The notes beneath the pieces were generated by a model. The model was not told the origin of the DNA and did no database searches. It worked only from the letters and a program-made list of their open reading frames with translations. DNA of 44,219 nt. Source: an uncultured Gammaproteobacteria bacterium (lineage in GTDB: Bacteria > Pseudomonadota > Gammaproteobacteria > PS1 > Pseudothioglobaceae). Shown in pieces: positions 1-8,458 of this stretch. The number at the start of each line of letters is the position of its first letter. The first letter of the stretch is position 1. Location: assembly GCA_937899995.1 (NCBI GenBank), contig CALCCK010000017.1, forward strand, positions 1 to 44,219. Direction: 5' to 3'. A program made the translations under genes and the position numbers.

Positions 1-104
1 GAGGGGGGGGGGGGGGGTGTGGGTGTGGTTTTTTTTTTTTCAAGCAGAAGACGGCATACGAGATAGGCTTGTGACTGGAGTTCAGACGTGTGCTCTTCCG
101 ATCT
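1..104. other. Sequencing artefact: homopolymer junk plus Illumina P7 indexed adapter
   Basis: Bases 1-40 are G-rich and T-rich low-complexity sequence. Bases 41-64 match the P7 flow-cell primer (begins CAAGCAGAAGACGGCATACG). Bases 65-70 (AGGCTT) sit where the 6-base index belongs, and 71-104 match the TruSeq read-2 adapter ending GCTCTTCCGATCT. Genomic sequence starts at 105. Any protein read through here is false, including the IGRAHV tail that appears on dxr. The identity follows from recall of the standard adapter sequence. Confidence 0.97.
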
Positions 105-591
105 CTGAGCGACCACCCTGTAAGCATTGGAAGATAGCACTGTGTTCTGAATCGACAGGGATGAGTTCTGCACCGGAGTTTTTCACTGCATCCATGAAAA
201 TATCACCCGCCAAAACCAAGGATTCTTTATTGGCTAGTAGGATGCGTTTGCCAGCTTTAGCTGCTGCCAAGGCTGAAGCCATACCGGCTGCACCAACAAT
301 GGCAGCCATGACATAATCGGTTTGTTGGTGTGCGGCAATATCACACAAAGCTTGCTCACCACTGAACACCTGGGTGTCATTATTGAGAGCAGCTTGTAAT
401 TTTTCAGCAGCTTCTTCGTTCGTCATGACAGCATAAGTTGGCTGATATTGCTGACACAATTCAAGCATTGTTTGCCAGCTAGTGTTGGCGCTAAGGGCAA
501 AGATGTTAAATTGATCACTATGCTGGTCAATCACAGATAAAGTACTTTTGCCAATCGATCCGGTGGCGCCTAAGAGAGTTATGTTTTTCAC
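105..591 (-). CDS. dxr: 1-deoxy-D-xylulose 5-phosphate reductoisomerase, N-terminal part (cut by adapter)
   Basis: Second enzyme of the MEP isoprenoid pathway: NADPH-dependent conversion of DXP to 2-C-methyl-D-erythritol 4-phosphate in the cytosol. About 162 residues remain of a family length near 390-400. The N-terminus carries the NADPH-binding loop GATGSIGKST (residues 8-17), and the conserved LANKESLV and PVDSEHSAIFQ stretches precede the break. The start overlaps the cdsA stop by 4 bp, so the two are translationally coupled. The gene is truncated because the contig runs into adapter at 104, so this is an assembly edge and not a pseudogene. The last residues apparent beyond 105 are adapter translation. 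Confidence 0.95.
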
Positions 592-1403
592 AGCAGGTTT
601 AAGCCCAGTAGAAAAAACGGTGCTGCTGCGGTAAGTGAATCGATACGGTCTAACACCCCACCATGACCTGGCAGAATCTGCCCACTGTCCTTCATACCTG
701 ATTCACGTTTAAATAAACTTTCGAACAAGTCACCCAAAACAGAAACACTAGCAACAACAAGCGTTAGTAACAGATAGCCGAAATATTTTTCAGTTGCGAT
801 GCTTTGTACTTGTAGAAAGACCAGCATTACAACTAAGGCAAAACCAATACCGCCCAACACGCCCTCGACAGATTTTCCAGGGCTGACCCTAGGTGCAAGC
901 TTGTGCTTTCCAAACTTTCTACCCACAAAATAAGCGCCTGAATCTGCCCCCCAAATAAGCAACATTAACAGTAAAAAATATTCATCGCCTTTTAAATGTA
1001 AGTTAACCAGAGCAACCCACATAGGCGCCAACAGCAGCACGCCATTCATTGATCGAACAATGCCGGAGCCAAACCAAGTTTGTGTGTGATTGGGGTAACT
1101 TAACACCCAAAATAAGTTCAACCCCCACCAAGCAACAGAAACATAAAGTAGAACATATAAACTGTCTAGATTTTGCGCGTGATTATTTGCAACCAACGCA
1201 CAACCAACAATAAACAGTGTTAATAAAGCCCTGTTAATAGGTTGAGTAATTTTAATTAGTCGTGAAAATTCCCAAGCACCAAGCGCAACAAATACTAACA
1301 ACAAGTAAGAAAAATAAGGCGTAGGTAAAACAAATATTGCCCAAATAAAGGCAGGTGCTAAGATTAGTACGGTTACACTTCTTTGTGCTAATCCGCTTAG
1401 CAC
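588..1403 (-). CDS. cdsA: Phosphatidate cytidylyltransferase (CDP-diacylglycerol synthase)
   Basis: An integral inner-membrane enzyme that makes CDP-diacylglycerol from CTP and phosphatidic acid, the branch point for all phospholipids. The 271-residue protein has about eight hydrophobic segments. The C-terminal family signature is seen as VSVLGDLFESLFKRESGMKD followed by the GHGGVLDRIDSL block, with the catalytic and metal-binding Asp residues. It overlaps uppS by 7 bp upstream and dxr by 4 bp downstream, the usual uppS-cdsA-dxr order. Its CDP-DAG product is the co-substrate required by the two CDP-alcohol phosphatidyltransferases at the other end of the window if they act on diacylglycerol lipids of the PssA type. 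Confidence 0.96.
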   Translation of the reverse strand: MLSGLAQRSVTVLILAPAFIWAIFVLPTPYFSYLLLVFVALGAWEFSRLIKITQPINRALLTLFIVGCALVANNHAQNLDSLYVLLYVSVAWWGLNLFWVLSYPNHTQTWFGSGIVRSMNGVLLLAPMWVALVNLHLKGDEYFLLLMLLIWGADSGAYFVGRKFGKHKLAPRVSPGKSVEGVLGGIGFALVVMLVFLQVQSIATEKYFGYLLLTLVVASVSVLGDLFESLFKRESGMKDSGQILPGHGGVLDRIDSLTAAAPFFLLGLNLL

Positions 1404-2110
1404 GCTTTGTCCTTTCGTGCACCAAAACGACGGTCGCGATAGTTAAAACTTCCAATGGCTTTATCAAGGTCTGCAGAAGTAAAGTCTGGCCACAAGATAT
1501 CAGTAAAATACAGCTCGCTATAGGCGATATCCCACAGCAAGAAGTTACTGATTCTTAGTTCGCCACCGGTACGAATTAATAAATCAACTTTCGGCTGATC
1601 TGCTAGGCATAAATATTGAGAAAAAGTATCAACATTAATGTCATCAACGTTAATTTCATTATTGGCTGCGCGCTTAGCAATTTGTTGTGCTGCTTGTGCG
1701 ATGTCCCATTGGCCGCCATAGTTAGCGGCAATTACCAGGGTTAAACCCGTGTTGTTGACCAATAGTTCTTGCGCATCAACGGCTGCTTGTTGTACTTCTT
1801 GGGGGAACAGGCCAAGGTTACCAATAATTTTGAGTTTGACGTTGTGCTTATTAAGTTTGTTAGACTCTTGCTTTAATACATTTAAAAACAACTTAAACAA
1901 CAAAGACACTTCTTCATTTGAACGGTTTTTGTTTTCACTACTAAAAGCAAATAAAGTCAGTGTCTTGACACCCAGTTTGCCACAATGATTTACCACTTCG
2001 CGCACTGCCTTAACACCTTTTTGATGGCCTTGGATGCGAGGCAAGAAGCGTTTCGACGCCCAGCGACCGTTACCGTCCATAATAATTGTAATGTGTTTAG
2101 GGGGGTTCAT
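1397..2110 (-). CDS. uppS: Undecaprenyl diphosphate synthase (cis-prenyltransferase)
   Basis: Makes C55 undecaprenyl diphosphate, the lipid carrier for peptidoglycan and O-antigen, by adding eight isopentenyl units to FPP. The 237-residue protein opens with HITIIMDGNGRWA, the catalytic Asp and phosphate-binding motif. It carries FAFSSENKNR (residues about 66-75) and the C-terminal DLLIRTGGELRISNFLLWD signature, all diagnostic. It is the first gene of the uppS-cdsA-dxr unit. In many gammaproteobacteria rpsB-tsf-pyrH-frr lie upstream. Here the upstream neighbour is the divergent hisF, and a piece of tsf lies at the other end of the window. Confidence 0.97.
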   Translation of the reverse strand: MNPPKHITIIMDGNGRWASKRFLPRIQGHQKGVKAVREVVNHCGKLGVKTLTLFAFSSENKNRSNEEVSLLFKLFLNVLKQESNKLNKHNVKLKIIGNLGLFPQEVQQAAVDAQELLVNNTGLTLVIAANYGGQWDIAQAAQQIAKRAANNEINVDDINVDTFSQYLCLADQPKVDLLIRTGGELRISNFLLWDIAYSELYFTDILWPDFTSADLDKAIGSFNYRDRRFGARKDKAC

Positions 2111-2204
2111 GGGCGCTAATTATACCTATTGAGCGGCACAAGCCTTTTGAAAGTATAAATACGGTAAAATTGTATTTATTAATTTTTAATAAAAAGTTAT
2201 CCTT

Positions 2205-2978
2205 ATGAGTTTAGCAAAAAGAATCATTCCTTGTCTTGACGTGCGTGACGGTCGTGTGGTTAAAGGCGTACAGTTTGTTGACATTAAAGATGCGGGCGAT
2301 CCGGTCGAGGTGGCTAAGCGTTACGATGATGAAGGTGCTGATGAAATTACTTTTTTAGACATCACTGCATCACACGAAGGGCGCGATACAACAGTAAATA
2401 TGGTGCAGAGTATTGCTGAACAAGTGTTTATTCCGCTCACTGTTGGTGGCGGTATTCGTAAACCTGAAGATGTGAGAGCAATGCTCAACGCAGGTGCGGA
2501 TAAAGTTGCGGTAAACTCGGCTGCAATTTTTAATCCTGGTTTAATTAACGAACTCAGCGCAAAGTTTGGCTCGCAGTGTATTGTAATAGCCATTGATGCA
2601 AAACAAGTGTCAAAAAACCCACCAAAATGGGAAATTTTTACCCATGGTGGGCGTAAATCAACCGGTATAGATGCTGTTGAATGGGCGGTAAAAATGACCG
2701 AAGGTGAACACGGCGCCGGTGAGGTGTTATTAACCTCAATGGATTGTGACGGTGTTAAAACTGGTTTTGACTTGGCGCTGACTAGAGCAGTTTCTGATGC
2801 AGTTAACGTGCCAGTCATCGCCTCAGGTGGTGTGGGTAATTTAGAGCATTTATCTGAAGGCATTTTAAAAGGTGGTGCAGATGCAGTTTTAGCAGCAAGC
2901 ATTTTCCATTTTGGCGAATATACGGTTAGCGAAGCAAAGATGGCCATGCAAAAAAACGGCATCGAAGTAAGGTTGTAA
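2205..2978 (+). CDS. hisF: Imidazole glycerol phosphate synthase, cyclase subunit
   Basis: The (beta-alpha)8-barrel cyclase of histidine biosynthesis. With HisH it converts PRFAR plus ammonia to IGP and AICAR. The 257 residues match the family length. The catalytic Asp in CLDVRDGR (residue about 12) and the second Asp in IAIDAK (about 131) are present, as are the phosphate-binding [10 protein letters not shown] and ASGGVGN loops. The ATG follows an AT-rich leader (2111-2204). HisH and the other his genes are not in the window, so this is a lone his gene in a cox-assembly neighbourhood. It is followed after 67 bp by a SCO-like gene. Confidence 0.97.
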   Translation: MSLAKRIIPCLDVRDGRVVKGVQFVDIKDAGDPVEVAKRYDDEGADEITFLDITASHEGRDTTVNMVQSIAEQVFIPLTVGGGIRKPEDVRAMLNAGADKVAVNSAAIFNPGLINELSAKFGSQCIVIAIDAKQVSKNPPKWEIFTHGGRKSTGIDAVEWAVKMTEGEHGAGEVLLTSMDCDGVKTGFDLALTRAVSDAVNVPVIASGGVGNLEHLSEGILKGGADAVLAASIFHFGEYTVSEAKMAMQKNGIEVRL

Positions 2979-3045
2979 TACTGACAAAATTGATTTTTTA
3001 ATAGCTTAAGCGTATCATTGCGCGCTTTGCAAAACAAGGTTTTTT

Positions 3046-3579
3046 ATGAATTCTAAAAAAGAATTATGGATATTACTATCTTCATTTGTCTTGCCGATTG
3101 TTTTGGGCACGGCATTCTTCTATTGGAACCCGACAGCGTTTACGGGAACGACAGTCAATTACGGAAAATTTGTTAATCCGATTATTACCACTGAAAAACA
3201 AGATGTGGTCTTTAGCAAGGACACACCGGGTGATTTACAAGGTTTGTGGACATTGGCTTACGCCACCAATCAATGTGATGATGCCTGCATAAAAACACTT
3301 GATGATATGAAAACCACACGCACACTTGTGAATGAGAATATGCGTCGTATTCAGCGACTTTTATTAATTAATGGTGCTACCGACATAAGAGAGTCTGGTT
3401 TATTGATTGCTCACCCGAGTGAAGCGCTTAGTCAAAAATTGGGGAAATTTCCAAAAAATTCTTTATTTTTAATCGACCCATTGGGCAATGTTATGCTACA
3501 GTACAACCCACAAACATTAGAGATTAAGCGCGTGCTTAAAGACTTAAAACGCTTACTTAAATTATCACGTATCGGTTAA
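3046..3579 (+). CDS. SCO-like membrane-anchored thioredoxin-fold protein, cytochrome oxidase assembly cluster
   Basis: A 177-residue protein with one N-terminal membrane anchor (residues about 8-27) and a periplasmic thioredoxin-like domain. A CxxxC motif is visible (CDDAC, about residue 77), the spacing used by SCO copper chaperones, and there is a SCO-like FLIDPLGNVMLQY strand near residue 142. The His that normally precedes this strand in SCO proteins is absent (the sequence reads FPKNSLFLIDP), so copper binding of the usual kind is doubtful and a thiol-reductase role is possible. It sits 12 bp ahead of ctaB. I recognise the gene as a typical hypothetical of proteobacterial cox clusters, not a named one. 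It differs from the full SCO1 at 4686-5447. Confidence 0.75.
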   Translation: MNSKKELWILLSSFVLPIVLGTAFFYWNPTAFTGTTVNYGKFVNPIITTEKQDVVFSKDTPGDLQGLWTLAYATNQCDDACIKTLDDMKTTRTLVNENMRRIQRLLLINGATDIRESGLLIAHPSEALSQKLGKFPKNSLFLIDPLGNVMLQYNPQTLEIKRVLKDLKRLLKLSRIG

Positions 3580-3591
3580 TCGGAGATTGTT

Positions 3592-4473
3592 ATGCCATCA
3601 TTAAGTGATTTACTTGGCCTATGTAAACTTAAAGTTGTTTCTTTAATTTTATTAACGGCTGTGGTTGGTATGTTTTTAGCGGTGCCTGCGCCGTATTTAC
3701 CAGACGCCTTATTAGTGCTCAACGCCTCAATAGGCATCTCTATGGCTGCTGCTTCAGCAGCGGTGTTTAACCACGTGGTTGATGAGCAAATCGACATTCA
3801 AATGTCCCGTACTGATCAGCGCCCTTTGCCACAAGGTAAAGTGACCCGTAACCAGGCATTGGTTTGGGGGGTGTTTTTAGGCATTATTGGCTTGGGTGTT
3901 TTGCAGTTATTTGTTAATACTCTTACCATGGTGCTCACGTTCATTTCATTGATTGGTTATGCAGTTATCTATACCATGTATTTAAAACGCGCCACACCAC
4001 AAAATATTGTGATTGGTGGCGCCGCAGGCGCCGCACCACCAGTACTTGGCTGGACAGCAATCTCAGGCACTCAAGGTATCGAATATGCATTATTATTATT
4101 TTTAATTGTATTCATTTGGACGCCACCACATTTTTGGGCGTTAGCAATTTATCGTGTGGAAGAGTACAAAAAAGTCGATGTGCCAATGCTACCAGTAACG
4201 CACGGCCTAGCTTACACACGCATACAAATTTTGCTTTATACAGTGTTGTTATTGCTAGTGACACTGCTACCGTACTTAGCAGGCATGTCAGGGCTTATTT
4301 ATCTAGTTTCTGCTGTGGTACTAGGGCTGATATTTTTAATGTATGCGATTAAAATTTACAAAAATCCCGATGATAATAAAATCGCCTGGGCGACATTTAT
4401 GTTTTCCATTAACTATTTAATGTTGTTATTTGTTGCATTATTAGTAGACCATTATTGGTTAATCACACTATAG
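3592..4473 (+). CDS. ctaB: Protoheme IX farnesyltransferase (heme O synthase)
   Basis: Adds a farnesyl group to heme B to give heme O, the precursor of heme A for the aa3 oxidase encoded downstream. It is a 293-residue polytopic membrane protein of the UbiA superfamily. The first Asp-rich prenyl-diphosphate motif is NHVVDEQIDIQMSRT followed by DQRPLPQG (about residues 60-84). The second region contains AIYRVEEYKKVDVPMLPVTHG. An ATG with upstream CGGAGA supports the start. It forms a unit with the SCO-like gene upstream and a DUF2970 gene downstream (19 bp gap), and works with CtaA encoded on the opposite strand at 5475-6452. Confidence 0.96.
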   Translation: MPSLSDLLGLCKLKVVSLILLTAVVGMFLAVPAPYLPDALLVLNASIGISMAAASAAVFNHVVDEQIDIQMSRTDQRPLPQGKVTRNQALVWGVFLGIIGLGVLQLFVNTLTMVLTFISLIGYAVIYTMYLKRATPQNIVIGGAAGAAPPVLGWTAISGTQGIEYALLLFLIVFIWTPPHFWALAIYRVEEYKKVDVPMLPVTHGLAYTRIQILLYTVLLLLVTLLPYLAGMSGLIYLVSAVVLGLIFLMYAIKIYKNPDDNKIAWATFMFSINYLMLLFVALLVDHYWLITL

Positions 4474-4492
4474 GCAAAACAACGGAATCATT

Positions 4493-4684
4493 ATGAAAGG
4501 ATTAGGCCAAGTATTTAAAGCAGTCAGTTCCGCCATGGTGGGCGTGGGTAAAAAAGAAGACCTTATCAAAGATTTTGAGCGCGCTGAAAAACAAGGCCCG
4601 TGGGCTTATATCATTGTCGGCTTAGTGATGACTGCAGTATTTATTGGACTAGTAATTGTTGCTGTTAAGCTAGTATTGCCTTAA
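4493..4684 (+). CDS. DUF2970 small single-span membrane protein
   Basis: A 63-residue protein: a basic N-terminal half (KAVSSAMVGVGKKEDL) and one hydrophobic helix (residues about 39-60). This layout and its place in cytochrome oxidase gene clusters match the DUF2970 family. Function is unknown; a role in oxidase assembly is guessed only from neighbourhood. Spaced 19 bp after ctaB, and its stop nearly touches the stop of the convergent SCO1 gene. Confidence 0.8.
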   Translation: MKGLGQVFKAVSSAMVGVGKKEDLIKDFERAEKQGPWAYIIVGLVMTAVFIGLVIVAVKLVLP

Positions 4685-4685
4685 C

Positions 4686-5447
4686 TTAGTCTAGTGTTTT
4701 AATAATTAAATCTAACGCCTTTGCCATTTCTGGTGCACGATGTGGGTTGGTCAGCAGCCCGGTTAACTCCAGTTTGGGGTTAAGCAGTAAATAACTGGCG
4801 GTGTGATTAACTAAATAGTTACTTTCTTTAGCAACCTTCATTTCTTTCATCGGTATCACCATTTTTTCGTCACCTCTTTCGACTGAATTCTGAGCATGAT
4901 TTTGCGACACTCTTTCTTTGATTTTGGCGATCTCGTGATAGATTCCCAGTGTTTTTGTTAATTTACTTAGAGCTTCATTCTCAGCACTTAACCCAATGAA
5001 GCTCGTGTTAAATTGTTTGACAAACGCCCCTAATTTACCAATATCACGATTTGGATCGACCGAGATAAATATAACCTGTAGCTTATCAGCCTGTTGCATC
5101 ATGCCAAGCGTTTGGTTGAGGGTTGCTAAATCTGTTGGACATACATCTGGGCACGTAGTATAACCAAAATATAAAATAGACCATTTCCCAGTAGCGGCAG
5201 CAGATAGTGATGTTGTATTACGATTATCATCTATCAAAGTGAATTTCCCTTGTAATGACTTAGGGCTGGAGTATAAGGACATGGTTGGATACACCTGTTC
5301 TTTCAAGTCTTGGAGTTGGTTGGCGCTTGGGACGAATAAGTAATACACCAATGCAACAATTCCCAACCCTAGCCATACAATAGTATTACGTGCTTTCTTG
5401 ACTTGTACGCAGTTGTTGCCCTCCGTACAGTTGCTGGATTTACTCAT
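4686..5447 (-). CDS. sco1: SCO1/SenC copper chaperone for CuA assembly
   Basis: A membrane-anchored periplasmic thioredoxin-fold copper protein that delivers Cu to the CuA site of CoxB. The 253-residue protein has one N-terminal span (about 22-42). The copper ligands are CPDVC (in YFGYTTCPDVC, about residue 157 of the alignment block) and the distal His in NHTASYLLL. A lysine- and glutamate-rich insertion lies between the conserved core and this His (around KIKERVSQNHAQN), making it longer than the core SCO fold. Transcribed with ctaA immediately upstream on the same strand (gap of 27 bp to its stop). Confidence 0.94.
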   Translation of the reverse strand: MSKSSNCTEGNNCVQVKKARNTIVWLGLGIVALVYYLFVPSANQLQDLKEQVYPTMSLYSSPKSLQGKFTLIDDNRNTTSLSAAATGKWSILYFGYTTCPDVCPTDLATLNQTLGMMQQADKLQVIFISVDPNRDIGKLGAFVKQFNTSFIGLSAENEALSKLTKTLGIYHEIAKIKERVSQNHAQNSVERGDEKMVIPMKEMKVAKESNYLVNHTASYLLLNPKLELTGLLTNPHRAPEMAKALDLIIKTLD

Positions 5448-5474
5448 TATTCGACATTCCTTTTATTTCGTGAT

Positions 5475-6452
5475 TTAGGTGTTGGTTTTAAAGATTTTGT
5501 GTACTAGACCAACAATACTAAGCAATAATAACAAGGCGAATGTATTATGCAACACGGCGATAAACATTGGCAACGATAGTACAACATTTAAAATACCAAG
5601 CATTACTTGGACTGCCAGCAGTCCGCCGACTAATAGTAGGTTATTTTTTAAATGCAGGTAATGTTTAAATGAAAAAACTAGAGAAATAATTAATATGGTA
5701 GTTACTAATGCACCAATACGATGCATCATTTGAATAGCTGCACGTGCTTGGTTTTCTAGTACACCATATTCGTAGTCATATTCTGCGCCAATTGGGCCCC
5801 AATATAATGCCTTAGCAAAATCCATATTCGGCCACCACGAGTCAAGGCAAGTTGGGAATTGATCGCCACAAGAAAGTGCCGCATAATTGGTGCTAGTCCA
5901 ACCACCTAAAACGATTTGCAGGCTAAGTGCAAACAGTGTCAAAAAAAGCAAGTATTTATGTCGTTTTAAAATGTGCCGATAAGCCGAAGCTTGATTATTT
6001 TGATTTAAGTAGAGCCAAACAAGCAAAGCAGTAGTGACAAAGCCCCCAATTAAATGAGTAGTAACAATACCAGGATGAACCATGAGTGTCACGGTCCACA
6101 TACCAAACGCGCCTTGTAACATCACAAACAACGCTGTAAAACTTGGCAGAGTCATAGACTGGAAGCGTTGCGGCTTCCCTCTTAAAGCTAAGAACCATAA
6201 GGTTAGAATGACCAGCCCAAGTGTTGAGGCTGCGTAGCGATGTACCATTTCTTTCCAACCTTTGGCAGCTTCCAGTGGGCGATCATAACCTTCAAGCCTT
6301 GTACCATCAGCTGCGTCTGGAACAATGAGTTGGCCATAACAACCCGGCCAATCTGGACAACCTAGGCCCGCATCACTGAGACGAGTATAGGCGCCTAAAA
6401 TAACCACGATTAGTGCTAAAACAATAGAGATTTTTAGTAATTTTTTAAACAT
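5475..6452 (-). CDS. ctaA: Heme A synthase (COX15/CtaA)
   Basis: Oxidises heme O to heme A for the aa3 oxidase. A polytopic membrane protein of about 325 residues with eight predicted spans in two four-helix halves. Conserved features seen: GAYTRLSDAGLGCPDWPGCYG near the N-terminus (paired Cys in the periplasmic loop), the His in MVHRYAAS, the second-half MMHRIGALV, and HNTFALLLL near the C-terminus. I chose the ATG at 6452 (MFKKLLK) over a TTG 9 bp upstream. It pairs with ctaB on the other strand and shares a transcript with SCO1. Confidence 0.95.
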   Translation of the reverse strand: MFKKLLKISIVLALIVVILGAYTRLSDAGLGCPDWPGCYGQLIVPDAADGTRLEGYDRPLEAAKGWKEMVHRYAASTLGLVILTLWFLALRGKPQRFQSMTLPSFTALFVMLQGAFGMWTVTLMVHPGIVTTHLIGGFVTTALLVWLYLNQNNQASAYRHILKRHKYLLFLTLFALSLQIVLGGWTSTNYAALSCGDQFPTCLDSWWPNMDFAKALYWGPIGAEYDYEYGVLENQARAAIQMMHRIGALVTTILIISLVFSFKHYLHLKNNLLLVGGLLAVQVMLGILNVVLSLPMFIAVLHNTFALLLLLSIVGLVHKIFKTNT

Positions 6453-6580
6453 AAAGAGCAACTAAGTATCACAACAATCAAATAATGTCATTATTTTAAT
6501 GCATAAAATTTTTTATGCAAAGCCCTTCTTAAAAAACCCCTATACATGTTATTCAAGAGGCTTTAAAAATTAAGACGGTA

Positions 6581-7064
6581 TTATTTTAATTTACCAATCA
6601 TGCTCTTATAGGCGTGCCAAGTCGAGCGGACCAATACTGGAATCACAAATATCAGGCCAACAAACATAAATCAGCGGTGAGAACATCATCCAAGCAATGG
6701 TAAGCACAACCAAAATAACAGACAGAAAAAAACTCGGACAAGAGCTGTTGGTTTTAAATGCGGCGCTAAATACGGTGCCAATGCTCGGCTTTTCACCAGT
6801 AGCCAATCGTCTTGATGCATCGTATAGGTTTATGGCAGAAATTAGGCCCAGTAGTAAAATAATGACTGCCACTAAAGGCGATGCAACATCCCCCAGTGTT
6901 TCAGAAGTACTGAGATAATGCCATGCTCCATAGGAAACCACGATAAAAAGTACGCCGTAGAAAATCACTAAAGTCGGCATGGTCAAAAAATCATTAACAC
7001 CTTGTCTGATCCAGATGAAAGGCGCACCTATACTAACTTTTTTTAAGTTCGGCAGTTTTGCCAA
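6581..7064 (-). pseudogene. DUF2189-type integral membrane protein, frameshifted and shortened
   Basis: The open frame runs 7064-6606 (152 residues) with several hydrophobic helices and the DUF2189-like block NLYDASRRLATGEKPS. Its last ~20 codons are out of frame. After SPLIYV, shifting frame near 6680 gives VGLIFVIPVLVRSTWHAYK and ends at a stop at 6581-6583. That ending, with its final WHAYK, is typical of the family. Even after frame repair the protein is about 160 residues, whereas family members as I recall them are near 250. A stretch between MMFSPLIYV and the C-terminal helix therefore also seems to be missing. An indel error in the assembly could explain the shift but not the missing segment. 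Confidence 0.7.
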
Positions 7065-7159
7065 GGTTTTCTTGTATTCTTGTGGTTTGTGATATTGCCA
7101 TTTATTCAGCCTCTTTGAAAGAATTTCACGGTTAATTCTTCTGTATTAAAACAGACACG

Positions 7160-7226
7160 ATTGGCCTTGTCAATAAGACGTCATAACAAACCTATTTGTT
7201 AAAAAAATTGGCTGTTGTCAATAAAA
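7160..7226. repeat. Pair of imperfect direct repeats upstream of coxB
   Basis: Two copies of ATTGGC-n-TTGTCAATAA lie at 7160-7178 and 7207-7226, about 47 bp apart start to start. The second runs into a perfect inverted repeat AATAAAAT-TG-ATTTTATT (7220-7237). They sit between the divergent DUF2189 pseudogene and coxB, just before a TATAAT at 7261-7266, so they are candidate regulator-binding sites. No known regulator consensus was recognised. Confidence 0.4.
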
Positions 7227-7260
7227 TTGATTTTATTAATGAAGCAGTACAAAAATTAAG

Positions 7261-7266
7261 TATAAT
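7261..7266 (+). promoter_or_regulatory. Candidate -10 element of the cox operon promoter
   Basis: A consensus TATAAT lies 67 bp ahead of the coxB ATG and just downstream of the direct repeats. No good TTGACA-like -35 box is found 16-18 bp upstream, which would fit an activator-dependent promoter. The assignment rests on the hexamer and position only. Confidence 0.4.
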
Positions 7267-7332
7267 TTACAACAGTTTTTTAACGCGGTTTTGTATTAGA
7301 AAGTGAAAGGTATTTATTTATTTGGAGGATTT

Positions 7333-8442
7333 ATGAAAAGATTAACAACTCTTTTAAGCGCTCTAGTTGCCACGATGTCAACGAATGTGTTTGCTGAGTA
7401 CGGCCTTAACATGACTAAAGGTGTAACCTCAATTAGTCGTGATATTTATGATTTACACATGATGGTATTTTGGATTTGTGTTGTTGTTGCGGTACTTGTA
7501 TTTGGTGCAATGTTTTATTCTGTGTTTGCACATAGAAAATCAAAAGGCGCAGTTGCATCTCAATTTCATGAAAGCACCAAGGCTGAGTTTCTTTGGACGG
7601 CAATTCCAGTTATTATTCTAGTTGGTATGGCAATCCCTGCTTCTAAAACACTGATTGATTTAGAAGATACTTCTAAAGCAGAGATGAGCATAAAGATTAC
7701 TGGCCACCAATGGAAGTGGCAGTATGATTATCCAAAAGAAGGTATTAGCTTTATTTCTAATTTGGCGCAATCTCATAAAGATGCGCTTACAGGTACGGAT
7801 GCTGATCGTGAAGCTGTCGGTAACTACTTACTTGAAGTAGACAAACATTTGGTTTTACCAGTAGACACTTCAATTCGTTTCTTAATCACTTCAAACGATG
7901 TAATCCACTCTTGGTGGGTACCAGCTTTTGGTGTGAAACAAGATGCTAACCCGGGTTTTATTAATGACGCATGGGCTAAAATTGATGAAATCGGCACTTA
8001 CCGAGGTCAGTGTGCTGAGCTTTGTGGTAAAGACCACGGTTTTATGCCAATTGTGGTTGATGTGGTTTCTAAAGCAGACTACGCTAAGTGGGTGGGTGAA
8101 CAGCAAGCAGCAGCTGCAGCAGCAGTAGCAAGCGCTACTAAGACATGGTCTAAAGATGAGCTAATGGCTCAAGGTGAAAGTGTCTATAACACCAACTGTG
8201 CTGGCTGTCACAAGAAAGACGGTTCAGGTATGCCGCCGGTCTTCCCAGCAATGAAAGGCTCACCAATTGCAAACGGTGCAGCAGCTGAGCATATGAACAT
8301 TGTTCTAAACGGTAAAGGTGCAATGCCACAGTTTAAAATGTTAGGTGATGCAGATCTTGCAGCAGTAATTACTTATGAAAGAAATGCCTTTGGTAACACA
8401 GGCAGTGTTGTTCAACCTTCAGATGTTAAATCTGCACGTTAA
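7333..8442 (+). CDS. coxB: Cytochrome c oxidase subunit II with fused C-terminal cytochrome c domain
   Basis: Subunit II of an aa3/caa3-type oxidase: accepts electrons at CuA and passes them to heme a in CoxA. 369 residues from the ATG at 7333, which has a GGAGG site 7 bp upstream. Order: signal peptide (1-21, ending NVFA), two membrane helices, the cupredoxin domain with HSWWVPAFGVK and the CuA ligands in CAELCGKDHGFM, an Ala/Gln linker (QQAAAAAAVAS), and a cytochrome c domain with heme-binding CAGCH and a distal Met in KGAMPQFKM. The built-in cytochrome c can replace or supplement a soluble donor. First gene of the cox operon. Confidence 0.96.
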   Translation: MKRLTTLLSALVATMSTNVFAEYGLNMTKGVTSISRDIYDLHMMVFWICVVVAVLVFGAMFYSVFAHRKSKGAVASQFHESTKAEFLWTAIPVIILVGMAIPASKTLIDLEDTSKAEMSIKITGHQWKWQYDYPKEGISFISNLAQSHKDALTGTDADREAVGNYLLEVDKHLVLPVDTSIRFLITSNDVIHSWWVPAFGVKQDANPGFINDAWAKIDEIGTYRGQCAELCGKDHGFMPIVVDVVSKADYAKWVGEQQAAAAAAVASATKTWSKDELMAQGESVYNTNCAGCHKKDGSGMPPVFPAMKGSPIANGAAAEHMNIVLNGKGAMPQFKMLGDADLAAVITYERNAFGNTGSVVQPSDVKSAR

Positions 8443-8458
8443 TTAAAGGAGAAATAAA

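Noticed and set aside
17-316. Plus-strand 99-residue frame at the contig start
   Set aside because: It is translation of homopolymer and adapter sequence followed by the antisense of dxr.
2321-3037. Long minus-strand frame (238 residues) opposite hisF
   Set aside because: Antisense of a clearly recognised gene; low-complexity Ser/Pro-rich translation without motifs or ribosome site. Similar antisense frames over ftsK, nusA, infB, pyrB and purD were dropped for the same reason.
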